A stretch of 22,845 nt of DNA from JALYNX01 sp044867525 (GTDB taxonomy: Bacteria > Actinomycetota > Acidimicrobiia > Spongiisociales > ZC4RG35). Position 1 is the first letter of the stretch. Each line of letters starts with the position of its first letter. Shown in pieces: positions 7,460 through 14,701 of this stretch. The stretch is taken from positions 1 through 22,845 of the forward strand of contig JBIOVB010000037.1 of assembly GCA_044867525.1 (NCBI GenBank), written 5' to 3'. The notes under the pieces were generated by a model. It did no database searches and was not told where the DNA came from. It was given only the letters and a program-made list of their open reading frames with translations. The position numbers and the translations under genes are program-made.

Positions 7460-8694
7460 TGCTCCACGACCACCATTTGCATCCTCTGGGTTACGCCCAA
7501 CTGGTCAATGGGCTGGAGCTCATGTCCGCTCTGGATTTCGAGGATCTGAAGTCGATGGTCGCCCGCTGGGCCGAGAGCGTGGAAGGGGCAATAGTCGGAC
7601 AGCGGCTGAACGACGAGGGCCTGGCCGAAGCCCGCCTCCCCACCAGGGCCGATCTCGACGATGCGGTGCCCGATCGCCCGGTCCTCCTCTATCGCTACTG
7701 CGGCCACATCGCCGTCGCCAACAGCGCCGCACTCCAATTGGCCGGGGTGGATGCCTCGACTCCGGACCCGTTTGGAGGCGGCTTCGATCGAGACTCGGTT
7801 GGCGCCCCCAACGGGATACTTCGCGAGTCGGCGACCATGGTGGTGGGCAACGCTCTGGCCCCGCACACGATCGGACCGTCGGACCACCAGATACTGGAGG
7901 CTCTACGCGGATTGACCGACTTTGGGCTGGGCTCGATCACAGGGATGGTCTCCACGTCCGAGCCGATGTGGTGCGGCGTCGGGGACGAGTTGGGAACCCT
8001 GTGCAGACTGGCGCCCGACCTCCCCGTCGAGATCGATGTGTACGCCATCACCGACGACCCGGGCGAGTTGGGCGCCGCAGCCGACCGGATTCGCCACGCC
8101 GACGGCCGAATTCGTTTCTCAGGCTGGAAGGGGTTCGCCGATGGCAGTTTTGGTGGGCATACCGCGGCGATGTACGAGCCCTTCACCGACCGCCCTGACA
8201 CCAAGGGGACGCTGCGACTCGATTTCAGACACGCGCTGACCATGTCGCGAGCCGCCCTCGACCTCGGGGGTGGAGTGGCGATCCACGCCATCGGTGATCG
8301 GGCAAATGACGCGGTGCTCGATGTCTTCGACCTGTTGGTCGCCGAGGGCCGAGACTCCTCCAATTTGAGAGTGGAGCACGCCTCCATTCTCAGCGAGGCC
8401 GCCATCGAGCGCCTGTCGGGACTGGGGGTCACCGCCTCGGTGCAGCCAGCCTTTCTCGCCTCCGAGGACTGGCTGGTCAAGCGTCTGGGGGAGGGTCGCA
8501 TGGGCCAGGTGTACCCCTTCCGCGACTTGCTCGAGGCGGGCGCTCGCCTGATCGGCGGAAGTGACAGCCCGGTCGAGATGCCAGACCCGGAGGTCGGGAT
8601 CCGGGCCGCGGTGGACCGGCACGGGATCAATCCATCACAGGCGATCAGCGAGCCCGTGGCGCGAGGCCTGTTCGCCCCGCCCTCTACCCCGTAA
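7459..8694 (+). CDS. Barrel-only amidohydrolase (YtcJ-like, amidohydrolase 3 family)
   Basis: 411 residues forming essentially just the metal-dependent TIM barrel. Visible ligands and motifs are H6-x-H8 right after the start, K224 followed by ADG (WKGFADGS), H276 (AIHAIGDRA), H307 (RVEHA) and D369 (GGSDSPVE). YtcJ-like proteins are usually about 530 residues with a small beta-sandwich made from both ends of the chain; here both parts are absent, since the HxH motif is at residue 6 and the protein ends about 40 residues after the catalytic Asp. All barrel residues are kept, so it may be active on an imide, amide or ester substrate, but this is unknown. Start overlaps the phosphatase stop by one base. 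The stop codon lies within a large inverted repeat. Confidence 0.85.
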   Translation: MLHDHHLHPLGYAQLVNGLELMSALDFEDLKSMVARWAESVEGAIVGQRLNDEGLAEARLPTRADLDDAVPDRPVLLYRYCGHIAVANSAALQLAGVDASTPDPFGGGFDRDSVGAPNGILRESATMVVGNALAPHTIGPSDHQILEALRGLTDFGLGSITGMVSTSEPMWCGVGDELGTLCRLAPDLPVEIDVYAITDDPGELGAAADRIRHADGRIRFSGWKGFADGSFGGHTAAMYEPFTDRPDTKGTLRLDFRHALTMSRAALDLGGGVAIHAIGDRANDAVLDVFDLLVAEGRDSSNLRVEHASILSEAAIERLSGLGVTASVQPAFLASEDWLVKRLGEGRMGQVYPFRDLLEAGARLIGGSDSPVEMPDPEVGIRAAVDRHGINPSQAISEPVARGLFAPPSTP

Positions 8695-8740
8695 TTGGGG
8701 GCGGGAGCATTCATGGCGGATGCTCCCGCCCCCAATTACG
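8690..8740. repeat. Perfect 21-bp inverted repeat with 9-nt loop
   Basis: Bases 8690-8710 are the exact reverse complement of 8720-8740, with a 9-nt loop TCATGGCGG. The left arm contains the stop codon of the amidohydrolase. No U-tract follows on either strand (AAAGAG on the right), so it is unusual as a simple terminator. It could be a transcription terminator or mRNA-stabilising stem, a site for a DNA-binding protein, or a small repeat that inserted and trimmed the end of the upstream gene. Confidence 0.85.
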
Positions 8741-8757
8741 AAAGAGTCGACCGGCGC

Positions 8758-8763
8758 TACCGT
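8758..8763 (+). promoter_or_regulatory. -10 element for the M3 peptidase
   Basis: TACCGT lies exactly 6 nt before the ATG at 8770, fitting the leaderless pattern seen at other genes here and supporting that start over the earlier ATG at 8713 inside the inverted repeat. Confidence 0.45.
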
Positions 8764-8769
8764 TTCGCC

Positions 8770-10743
8770 ATGCCTGATTTGAACTTTGGGTACTCCAGTG
8801 TCGACGCAGCCAGGGTCGAATCCGGGGTCGACGAAGCCCTAGCCGAGGCACGAGCCGTCATCGACGAGGCGGTCGCCCCCGAAGACGCTCGCACCTTCGA
8901 GAACACGATGATGCCGCTGGACCGGATGAGCGACATCCTGGGCAAGGCTTTCGCCCGCTACGTGTTCATGGGCTACGTGCATCCCGACAAGGACGTTCGA
9001 AGCGCGGGCAAGGCCGGGGAGGAGAAGCTGAACACCTTCGCAGTGGATGTGATCTTCCGCGACGACCTGAACACCGCGGTCAAGGAGTACGCGGCGACTC
9101 CTGAAGCGGCCGGTCTCGATGGAGAGCGAGCACGCTTCCTCGAGTTCGTTCTCAGAGATCTACGGCACGCCGGTCACGACCTCGACCCCGACACCAGGGC
9201 CGAGGTCAAGGAGAAGACCCAGCGTCTGGTTGAGCTCGGGGTCCGTTTCCAGAGCAACATCGACGAATGGGACGATTGGGTCCTGGTCGACCGCGACGAC
9301 CTGGAAGGGCTTCCCGAAAGCTTCGCCGAGGGTCTGGAGAAGGACGAGGAGACCGGGAGGCTCAAGGTGACCCTGGCCTATCCCCATCTGATCCCGTTCG
9401 TCGAGAACGCCAAGCGCAGAGACCTCCGAGAGCAACTGACGTTCAAGTTCAACACCCAGGCGGTGGAGGCCAACCGTCCCCTATTGGAGGAAGCGCTCCG
9501 GCTCCGGGACGAGATCGCGGGTGCCTTCGAGCTCGACAGCTGGGCGCACCATCGGCTCGACGATCGGATGGCCAAGACCCCGGAGCGGGTAGCCGCCTTC
9601 TACGAGGACCTGACTCCCCCTCTGGTCGATCAGGGGATCAAGGATCTGGCGGTCATGAGTCAACTCCTCGAGTCGGACACCGGAGACACCACGGTGAGAA
9701 CCTGGGACTGGCGGTATTACGACACCCAGCAGCGCCGCACCGACTACGGGGTAGACCCCTTCGAGGTGGCCGCCTACCTGCCCCTCGATGCCGTCCTCGA
9801 CGGCATGTTCGAGCTGGTTCAGGAGGTGTTCGGGCTCGACTTCAGGGAGATTCCCGACCCCGACGTTTGGCATCCTGATGTCCGGCTCTTCGCTATCCAT
9901 GACGACGAGAGCGGCGAGGAGCTCGCCCATTTCTACCTCGACCTGTTCCCCCGTGAAGGCAAGTTCTCCCACGCCGCCGAGTTCCCCTTGATCCTGAGCC
10001 GGCGACTCGAAGACGGCGGGTTTCAGAACCCGGTGTGCGCCATGGTGGCCAACTTCACCAAACCGGTCGGGGACACCCCCTCGCTGCTACAGCACGGCGA
10101 GGTCGAGACCCTGTTCCACGAGTTCGGACACGTCCTCCACCAGAACTTGGGGCGGACCGAGCTCGCCAGGTTCTCGGGAACCAGCGTCGAGACCGACTTT
10201 GTGGAGGCTCCGAGCCAGATCATGCAGAACTGGGTATGGCTGTCCGACGTCCTCAAGCAGTTTGCCCGGCACTACGAGACCGGTGCGCCCATACCCGACC
10301 AGCTTGTCGAGCAGCTGGTCGCGGCGCGCCGGCTGAACATCGCCATTCATCAACTTCGGCAACTGAAGTACGGCTGGCTGGACCAGCAGATTCACGCTCC
10401 GGGACCGGTCAAGGACTTGGATCGGATATCCAAGGAAGCCGCTGACCTGAGCCTGCTCCCCCTTCACGAGGGCACCTTCGATCTCGCCTCTTTCGGCCAT
10501 CTCATGGCCGGCTATGACGCCGCCTACTACAGCTACATGTGGGCCGAGGTGTTCGGCGACGACATGTTCGGGCGCTTCGAGGAGGAGGGGGTCACCAACC
10601 CGGGGGTGGGAATGGCCTACCGGCGCGAGGTGTTGGAGAAGGGCGGATCGATCGACGCCGACCAGATGTTGGCCGGCTTCCTGGGCAGGAAACCTGACAA
10701 CGCCGCTTTCCTGCGTAAACTGGGGATCACGGGAACCAACTGA
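8770..10743 (+). CDS. M3 family oligopeptidase (thimet/oligopeptidase A-like)
   Basis: A 657-residue zinc metallopeptidase without a signal peptide, so a cytosolic enzyme cutting short peptides. The zinc motif HEFGH is at 450-454 and the third ligand is E479 in FVEAPSQ, 25 residues later, the spacing typical of M3. The N-terminal helical region (FGYSSVDAARVESGVDEAL onward) and C-terminal YSYMWAEVFGDDMF are also family-typical. Starts at 8713 (ATG) or 8695 (TTG) are possible in frame, but 8770 has a TACCGT -10 at leaderless spacing and the others lie in the inverted repeat. Confidence 0.93.
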   Translation: MPDLNFGYSSVDAARVESGVDEALAEARAVIDEAVAPEDARTFENTMMPLDRMSDILGKAFARYVFMGYVHPDKDVRSAGKAGEEKLNTFAVDVIFRDDLNTAVKEYAATPEAAGLDGERARFLEFVLRDLRHAGHDLDPDTRAEVKEKTQRLVELGVRFQSNIDEWDDWVLVDRDDLEGLPESFAEGLEKDEETGRLKVTLAYPHLIPFVENAKRRDLREQLTFKFNTQAVEANRPLLEEALRLRDEIAGAFELDSWAHHRLDDRMAKTPERVAAFYEDLTPPLVDQGIKDLAVMSQLLESDTGDTTVRTWDWRYYDTQQRRTDYGVDPFEVAAYLPLDAVLDGMFELVQEVFGLDFREIPDPDVWHPDVRLFAIHDDESGEELAHFYLDLFPREGKFSHAAEFPLILSRRLEDGGFQNPVCAMVANFTKPVGDTPSLLQHGEVETLFHEFGHVLHQNLGRTELARFSGTSVETDFVEAPSQIMQNWVWLSDVLKQFARHYETGAPIPDQLVEQLVAARRLNIAIHQLRQLKYGWLDQQIHAPGPVKDLDRISKEAADLSLLPLHEGTFDLASFGHLMAGYDAAYYSYMWAEVFGDDMFGRFEEEGVTNPGVGMAYRREVLEKGGSIDADQMLAGFLGRKPDNAAFLRKLGITGTN

Positions 10744-10912
10744 GCGGTTCGCGTCGTCTCATCCCTGAGCACCCTCGACCGCTTTAGCCTGGTTTTAGGG
10801 GTTTGCTCGCAGACTTGAGGGGAATAGCAGATCGCCACGATCTTGCGTCCCGAGAACCACAACCAGACCTTCAACGTACTTAATTGGAGAACGGCCACCA
10901 AAGGCCATGAAC
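10744..10912. other. Intergenic region before the small Cys/His protein
   Basis: No gene or strong terminator is visible. The stretch contains an A/T-richer patch (TACTTAATT near 10877-10885) that may hold the promoter of the next gene and a Shine-Dalgarno-like AAAGG at 10900-10904. Confidence 0.3.
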
Positions 10913-11110
10913 ATGACAGACATCGTAAGAGGGGCAGCCATCAAGGGAGTGACCAGGCCGTCACGGCGATTCAGCCAGGACCGGATCTGCGCCAAGCCCG
11001 GCTGCACCACCAAGCTCTCGCAATACAACAAGGCTGAGTACTGCCACGCCCACGCGCCGGTCCGCTTCCCGCGGGTCCGGGGAAAGATCATGGACGAGCA
11101 GGACGCTTGA
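10913..11110 (+). CDS. Small CxxxxC/CxH putative zinc-binding protein
   Basis: About 65 residues. A basic N-terminus (RPSRRFSQDR) precedes a compact motif: Cys26, Cys31, then LSQYN and Cys43-x-His45, followed by a basic tail (FPRVRGK). The C-x4-C, LSxYN, CxH arrangement resembles the short zinc-knuckle found at the ends of some actinobacterial helix-turn-helix regulators, here on its own without an HTH. A nucleic-acid or protein adaptor role is possible but not shown. ATG 10913 is preferred over 10907 because AAAGG lies 8 nt upstream. A strong terminator follows, so the gene is a single unit. Confidence 0.7.
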   Translation: MTDIVRGAAIKGVTRPSRRFSQDRICAKPGCTTKLSQYNKAEYCHAHAPVRFPRVRGKIMDEQDA

Positions 11111-11165
11111 CGGATCTCTGGTTGGGACAGGTCCTCTCCCCCTCCCGGTCCCATGCCAGACAACC

Positions 11166-11197
11166 GAGAGCCCCGGTTTCGACCGGGGCTCTCATTT
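11166..11197 (+). terminator. Intrinsic terminator after the small Cys/His gene
   Basis: An 11-bp perfect stem (GAGAGCCCCGG at 11166-11176 with 11183-11193) closes a TTTCGA loop and is followed by ATTTA. It separates the small gene from the copper operon. Confidence 0.85.
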
Positions 11198-11228
11198 ATG
11201 ACCGGGAATAAAGGGGAGTGCCGGGTCG

Positions 11229-11234
11229 TAAACT
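11229..11234 (+). promoter_or_regulatory. -10 element for the copper chaperone gene
   Basis: TAAACT is followed by 8 nt and the ATG at 11243. No obvious CueR or CsoR operator palindrome could be identified by eye nearby. Confidence 0.4.
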
Positions 11235-11242
11235 GCTTTGAG

Positions 11243-11452
11243 ATGAAGCAAGTCACACTTCAAGCGCCCGAGATCCATTGCGATCACTGCAAGATGAGTA
11301 TCGAGGGGGCGGTGAGCACCCTGGCTGGGGTCTCATCTGTGGAAGTGGGGATCGCAGATGCCACCGTCGACGTTGCTTTCGACGAGGGGGCGATCGACCT
11401 CGATGCCATCAAGCGCGCCATCGAGGAGCAGGGCTACGCAGTCTTCGGCTGA
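11243..11452 (+). CDS. copZ: Heavy-metal-associated (HMA) domain copper chaperone
   Basis: A 69-residue single HMA domain with the metal-binding loop HCDHC (Cys14 and Cys17, CxxC) after the first strand and a typical beta-alpha-beta-beta-alpha-beta ending GYAVFG. It should carry Cu(I) in the cytosol to the adjacent ATPase. The downstream ATPase reading frame begins inside this gene in another frame, so the two are co-transcribed and probably translationally linked. The upstream reading frame continues to 11153, but that part contains the terminator; 11243 is the sensible start. Confidence 0.9.
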   Translation: MKQVTLQAPEIHCDHCKMSIEGAVSTLAGVSSVEVGIADATVDVAFDEGAIDLDAIKRAIEEQGYAVFG

Positions 11453-13622
11453 CACCCACGACGGGCACGCCGACACCGTCCTGTTCGACGTCGACGGCAT
11501 GACCTGCGCCACCTGTGCGGTGAGGATCGAACGCGTTCTCAGCCGACAGGAAGGGGTGCAGGATGCCTCGGTCAGCCTGGCCGGGGCGTCCGCTGTGGTC
11601 AAGGTGGGCGAGGGCACTGATCTCGACGCACTCACCGCCGCTGTCGGCGGCATCGGTTACACCATGACCCCCCATGACTCCGGTGAGCGGCGCGACCTCA
11701 TGGAGCACTATCACGACGACGAGGACGTGCAATGGCGCCGGTTCTGGATCGACGCTTCTCTCACCCTTCCCGCGATGCTGCTCGCCATGTTCGGGCCCGA
11801 TGAGCTGTGGACCCGCGTCCTACAAGGGATCCTGGTGACTCCAGTGGTGACCTGGGGCGGATGGCAGTTCCACCGGATGGCGTGGAAGCTAGCCCGAAAC
11901 CTGAGTGCCAACATGGACACCCTGATCTCGTTGGGGGCATTGGCCGCCTACGGGTATTCGATCTGGGCGCTGGTCGCCGATCTCCCGGTGTTCTTCGAGA
12001 TCGCCGGCGTGATCATCACCCTGATCACACTGGGACGAGCCCTGGAAGCCCGAGCAAGGGGCAGAGCCTCCACCGCAGTGCACCGTCTGGTCGAGCTCGG
12101 GGCGCGCGAGGCCCGTGTGGTGCGCAACGGGGTCGAGACTTCGGTCCCCATCACGGAAGTAGTGCCCGGGGACCTCATGGTGGTGCTGCCCGGGGAGAAG
12201 ATCCCAACCGACGGGGTGATCGAGTCCGGTGAGTCTGCGATCGACGAGTCGATGCTCACCGGGGAGTCACTGCCAGTGGACCGCACGGTCGGGGATCGAG
12301 TCGCCGGTGCCACCGTCAACCAGTTGGGGAGGATCACGGTACGAGCAACGGCAGTCGGCGCCGACACCATGCTCGCCGGCATCGTCCGCATGGTGGAGCA
12401 GGCCCAAGGCTCCAAGGCTCCGATCCAGCGGTTGGCAGACAGGGTGTCGTCGGTCTTCGTCCCGGTGGTGATCCTGATCGCGATCGGCACCACCCTGATC
12501 TGGCTCGGACTTGGAAACGACGTCTCGGAGTCGGTGCGAGCAGGTGTGGCGGTCTTGATCATCGCCTGCCCGTGTGCCCTGGGCCTGGCCACGCCGACCG
12601 CCATCATGGTGGGGAGCGGGCGTGGTGCCGAGCTCGGGATTCTCTATAAGCGGGCCGAAGTGTTCGAGCAGGCCCGTGACATCGACACCGTGCTCTTCGA
12701 CAAGACCGGCACTCTCACCTCGGGAGTCATGGACCTGACCGATGTCCTCACCGATGAGGACGAGGCCGGGTTTCTGCGGCTTGTCGGTTCCGTCGAGGCC
12801 GCCTCCGGCCACCCCATCGGCAAGGCGGTGGCATTGGGCGCCGATGAGCGGGACATCTCCCTGGTGGACCCGGAGCGGGTGGAGAGTGTTTCCGGCCTGG
12901 GTGTCATCGGCTCGGTGGACGGCATCGAGGTCGTGGTGGGGAAGGAGAAGTTGGCCGCCGATCGCGGCCTACTCATCGCCGATCGCTGGCTCCAGGACCT
13001 CGAGGGGCTCGAATCCGCTGGCAAGACAGCATTCCTCGCCGGGTGGGACGGCGAGGTCAGGGGCGTGATCGCGGTCGGCGACACCGTCCGGGAGAGCTCG
13101 GGCGAGGCGGTGAGACGGCTGGCGGCCATCGGCATCCAGTCCCGGATGGTCACCGGTGACAATGTGCGAACCGCGGCCTGGATCGCCGGGCAGACGGGGA
13201 TCCAACAGGTCCACGCCGAGGTGATGCCAGGGGACAAGGCTCATCTGGTCCACGACCTCCAGAAGAACGGCGAATCGGTCGCCTTCGTCGGGGACGGGAT
13301 CAATGACGCCCCTGCCCTGACTCAGGCAGATCTCGGCCTGGCGGTCGGCACTGGGACCGACGTCGCTGTGGAGGCAGGAGATGTGATCCTGCTCAACGGC
13401 GACCCGCGCCTGGTCGCCAGTGCTATCGATCTCGCCGGCTCGACGTACCGAGTCATACGGCAGAACCTGTTCTGGGCCTTCGGCTACAACGTCGCCGCGA
13501 TACCCCTGGCAGCCGTCGGCCGTCTCGACCCGATGATCGCCGCCGCCGCGATGGCCTTCTCTTCGCTCTCGGTAGTCCTCAACGCATTGCGCCTGAAGAG
13601 GTACGCGCCGCCCGGGATGTGA
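11403..13622 (+). CDS. copA: Cu(I)-exporting P1B-type ATPase
   Basis: About 739 residues from ATG 11403. One N-terminal HMA domain with GMTCATC (Cys35, Cys38), then TM helices, the actuator TGES (286-289), the transport motif CPC (389-391), the phosphorylation site DKTGT (433-437), the SGHP motif (468-471) and GDGIND (630-635). The last helices carry YN and MAFSS, the signature of Cu(I)-selective P1B-1 pumps exporting copper across the membrane. It overlaps the copper chaperone gene by about 50 nt. ATG 11358 is an alternative start with GGGGA 6 nt upstream and would give 754 residues; neither start has compelling support, and the first ~25 residues are Ser/Arg-rich and may not be conserved. 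Confidence 0.95.
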   Translation: MPSSAPSRSRATQSSADTHDGHADTVLFDVDGMTCATCAVRIERVLSRQEGVQDASVSLAGASAVVKVGEGTDLDALTAAVGGIGYTMTPHDSGERRDLMEHYHDDEDVQWRRFWIDASLTLPAMLLAMFGPDELWTRVLQGILVTPVVTWGGWQFHRMAWKLARNLSANMDTLISLGALAAYGYSIWALVADLPVFFEIAGVIITLITLGRALEARARGRASTAVHRLVELGAREARVVRNGVETSVPITEVVPGDLMVVLPGEKIPTDGVIESGESAIDESMLTGESLPVDRTVGDRVAGATVNQLGRITVRATAVGADTMLAGIVRMVEQAQGSKAPIQRLADRVSSVFVPVVILIAIGTTLIWLGLGNDVSESVRAGVAVLIIACPCALGLATPTAIMVGSGRGAELGILYKRAEVFEQARDIDTVLFDKTGTLTSGVMDLTDVLTDEDEAGFLRLVGSVEAASGHPIGKAVALGADERDISLVDPERVESVSGLGVIGSVDGIEVVVGKEKLAADRGLLIADRWLQDLEGLESAGKTAFLAGWDGEVRGVIAVGDTVRESSGEAVRRLAAIGIQSRMVTGDNVRTAAWIAGQTGIQQVHAEVMPGDKAHLVHDLQKNGESVAFVGDGINDAPALTQADLGLAVGTGTDVAVEAGDVILLNGDPRLVASAIDLAGSTYRVIRQNLFWAFGYNVAAIPLAAVGRLDPMIAAAAMAFSSLSVVLNALRLKRYAPPGM

Positions 13623-13643
13623 CCAGTAGCCCTCGGGCGGGAG

Positions 13644-13649
13644 TAGGTT
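13644..13649 (+). promoter_or_regulatory. -10 element for the PAC2 gene
   Basis: TAGGTT is followed by exactly 6 nt and the ATG at 13656, so the transcript is probably leaderless although copA ends only 33 nt upstream. Confidence 0.5.
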
Positions 13650-13655
13650 GACCCG

Positions 13656-14477
13656 ATGGCCTCTCTGCAGTGGCTTGACCGACCGGTGCTTCAGGATCCG
13701 GTGGCCTTGATCGCCTTCGAGGGCTGGGGTGACGCCGGGGAGTCGGCGAGTCAGGCTGCGACCGAGTTCCTCGAGAAGCTCGACGGCGAGATCTTCGCCA
13801 TCATCGATCCCGACGACCATTTCGACTTCCAGGTGCGTCGTCCCATCGTGGAGCTCGACTCCAGCGGGATCCGCTCGATCACCTGGCCGCGCAATGAGAT
13901 CTATGCGCTGCGCGGTGCGGAACGCGACCTCGTGCTTGTGATCGGTGAGGAGCCCCACTACCGGTGGAAGGTCTTCACGAATGAGCTCGTCGAGACCTTG
14001 CAGGCGGTCGGCGTGACCAGGGCGGTGACCTTGGGTGCATTCATCGGGCAGGTGGCCCACACCTTGCCGGTGCCGCTGGTGGGCTCGGCAAACCGACCAG
14101 ACGACCTCGCGTTTCACGGGCTGCTTCCCTCCGGATACGAGGGCCCAACCGGGATCATCGGGGTTCTCAACCACGCCCTGGGCAATGCGGGAATCGATGT
14201 CATCTCGCTCTGGGCCGCAGTGCCCCACTATCTCTCCAACCAGGCTTATCCCCCGGCGACGGAGGCACTGGCAATCAAGGCGTCCGAGCTGATCGGCGTG
14301 AGCCTCGACATCGGCGAGCTGGCCTCGGCATCACGCAGCTTCCTATCCACCGTCGACGCCGCCATCGAGGGAAATGCCGAGCTCGAGGAATACGTGGAAC
14401 GCCTGGAACAGGAAGCGGATGACGACCAGGCGGGTCGTCTCGTAGACGAAATCGAGCGCTTCCTGAAGGAGAAGTAG
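13656..14477 (+). CDS. PAC2 family protein (proteasome-assembly-chaperone-like)
   Basis: A 273-residue soluble protein. The start LIAFEGWGDAGESASQA, the central LVLVIGEEPHYRW and VTLGAFIGQVAHTLPVPL and the C-terminal Glu-rich helix are the recognisable PAC2 pattern common in Actinobacteria. PAC2 proteins resemble eukaryotic proteasome assembly chaperones, but the bacterial function is not established. A terminator hairpin follows directly. No proteasome genes are in the window. Confidence 0.88.
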   Translation: MASLQWLDRPVLQDPVALIAFEGWGDAGESASQAATEFLEKLDGEIFAIIDPDDHFDFQVRRPIVELDSSGIRSITWPRNEIYALRGAERDLVLVIGEEPHYRWKVFTNELVETLQAVGVTRAVTLGAFIGQVAHTLPVPLVGSANRPDDLAFHGLLPSGYEGPTGIIGVLNHALGNAGIDVISLWAAVPHYLSNQAYPPATEALAIKASELIGVSLDIGELASASRSFLSTVDAAIEGNAELEEYVERLEQEADDDQAGRLVDEIERFLKEK

Positions 14478-14502
14478 AAAGGGCCGGCAATGCCGGCCCT
14501 TT
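14478..14502. terminator. Bidirectional terminator between PAC2 and bS22 genes
   Basis: An 11-bp perfect stem AAAGGGCCGGC / GCCGGCCCTTT with a tight AAT centre starts one base after the PAC2 stop. Its A and T ends serve both converging genes. Confidence 0.85.
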
Positions 14503-14507
14503 CGAAG

Positions 14508-14597
14508 TCACTTCCGCTTGTGGCGATTTGCCTTGAGGCGCTTGCGGTATTTGTGCTTCGACATCTTCTTGCGACGCTTCTTGACCAACGATCCCAT
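14508..14597 (-). CDS. Ribosomal protein bS22 (AURKAIP1/COX24 domain)
   Basis: A 29-residue, extremely basic peptide with the pattern MGSLVKKRRKKMSKHKYRK, matching the actinobacterial bS22 / AURKAIP1-COX24 small-subunit peptide (mycobacterial form about 33 residues). It binds 16S rRNA in the small subunit. A GAGG Shine-Dalgarno sequence lies 7 nt before the ATG. It is too short for many gene callers. It lies downstream of cimA on the same strand behind a small hairpin, and converges with the PAC2 gene. Confidence 0.92.
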   Translation of the reverse strand: MGSLVKKRRKKMSKHKYRKRLKANRHKRK

Positions 14598-14614
14598 GCA
14601 AAAACCTCGAATCC

Positions 14615-14632
14615 AAAAAGGGGGACAGCCCC
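14615..14632 (-). terminator. Short hairpin and U-run between cimA and the bS22 gene
   Basis: On the minus strand GGGG-CTGT-CCCC (14632-14621) is followed by CTTTTT. The stem is only 4 bp plus possible extension, so it would be a weak terminator for cimA or an element in the bS22 leader. Confidence 0.4.
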
Positions 14633-14701
14633 AATGGTCGCGCCGATCGGTGGCTAAATCAAACCGGGGTCGACTGGCTCGATGGCGATGAGAGTGAGAG
14701 A

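Noticed and set aside
12969..14228. Long open frames antisense to copA and the PAC2 gene (and similar shadows elsewhere)
   Set aside because: They are Arg/Gly/His-rich products of high-GC third-codon bias opposite well-recognised genes and show no domain.
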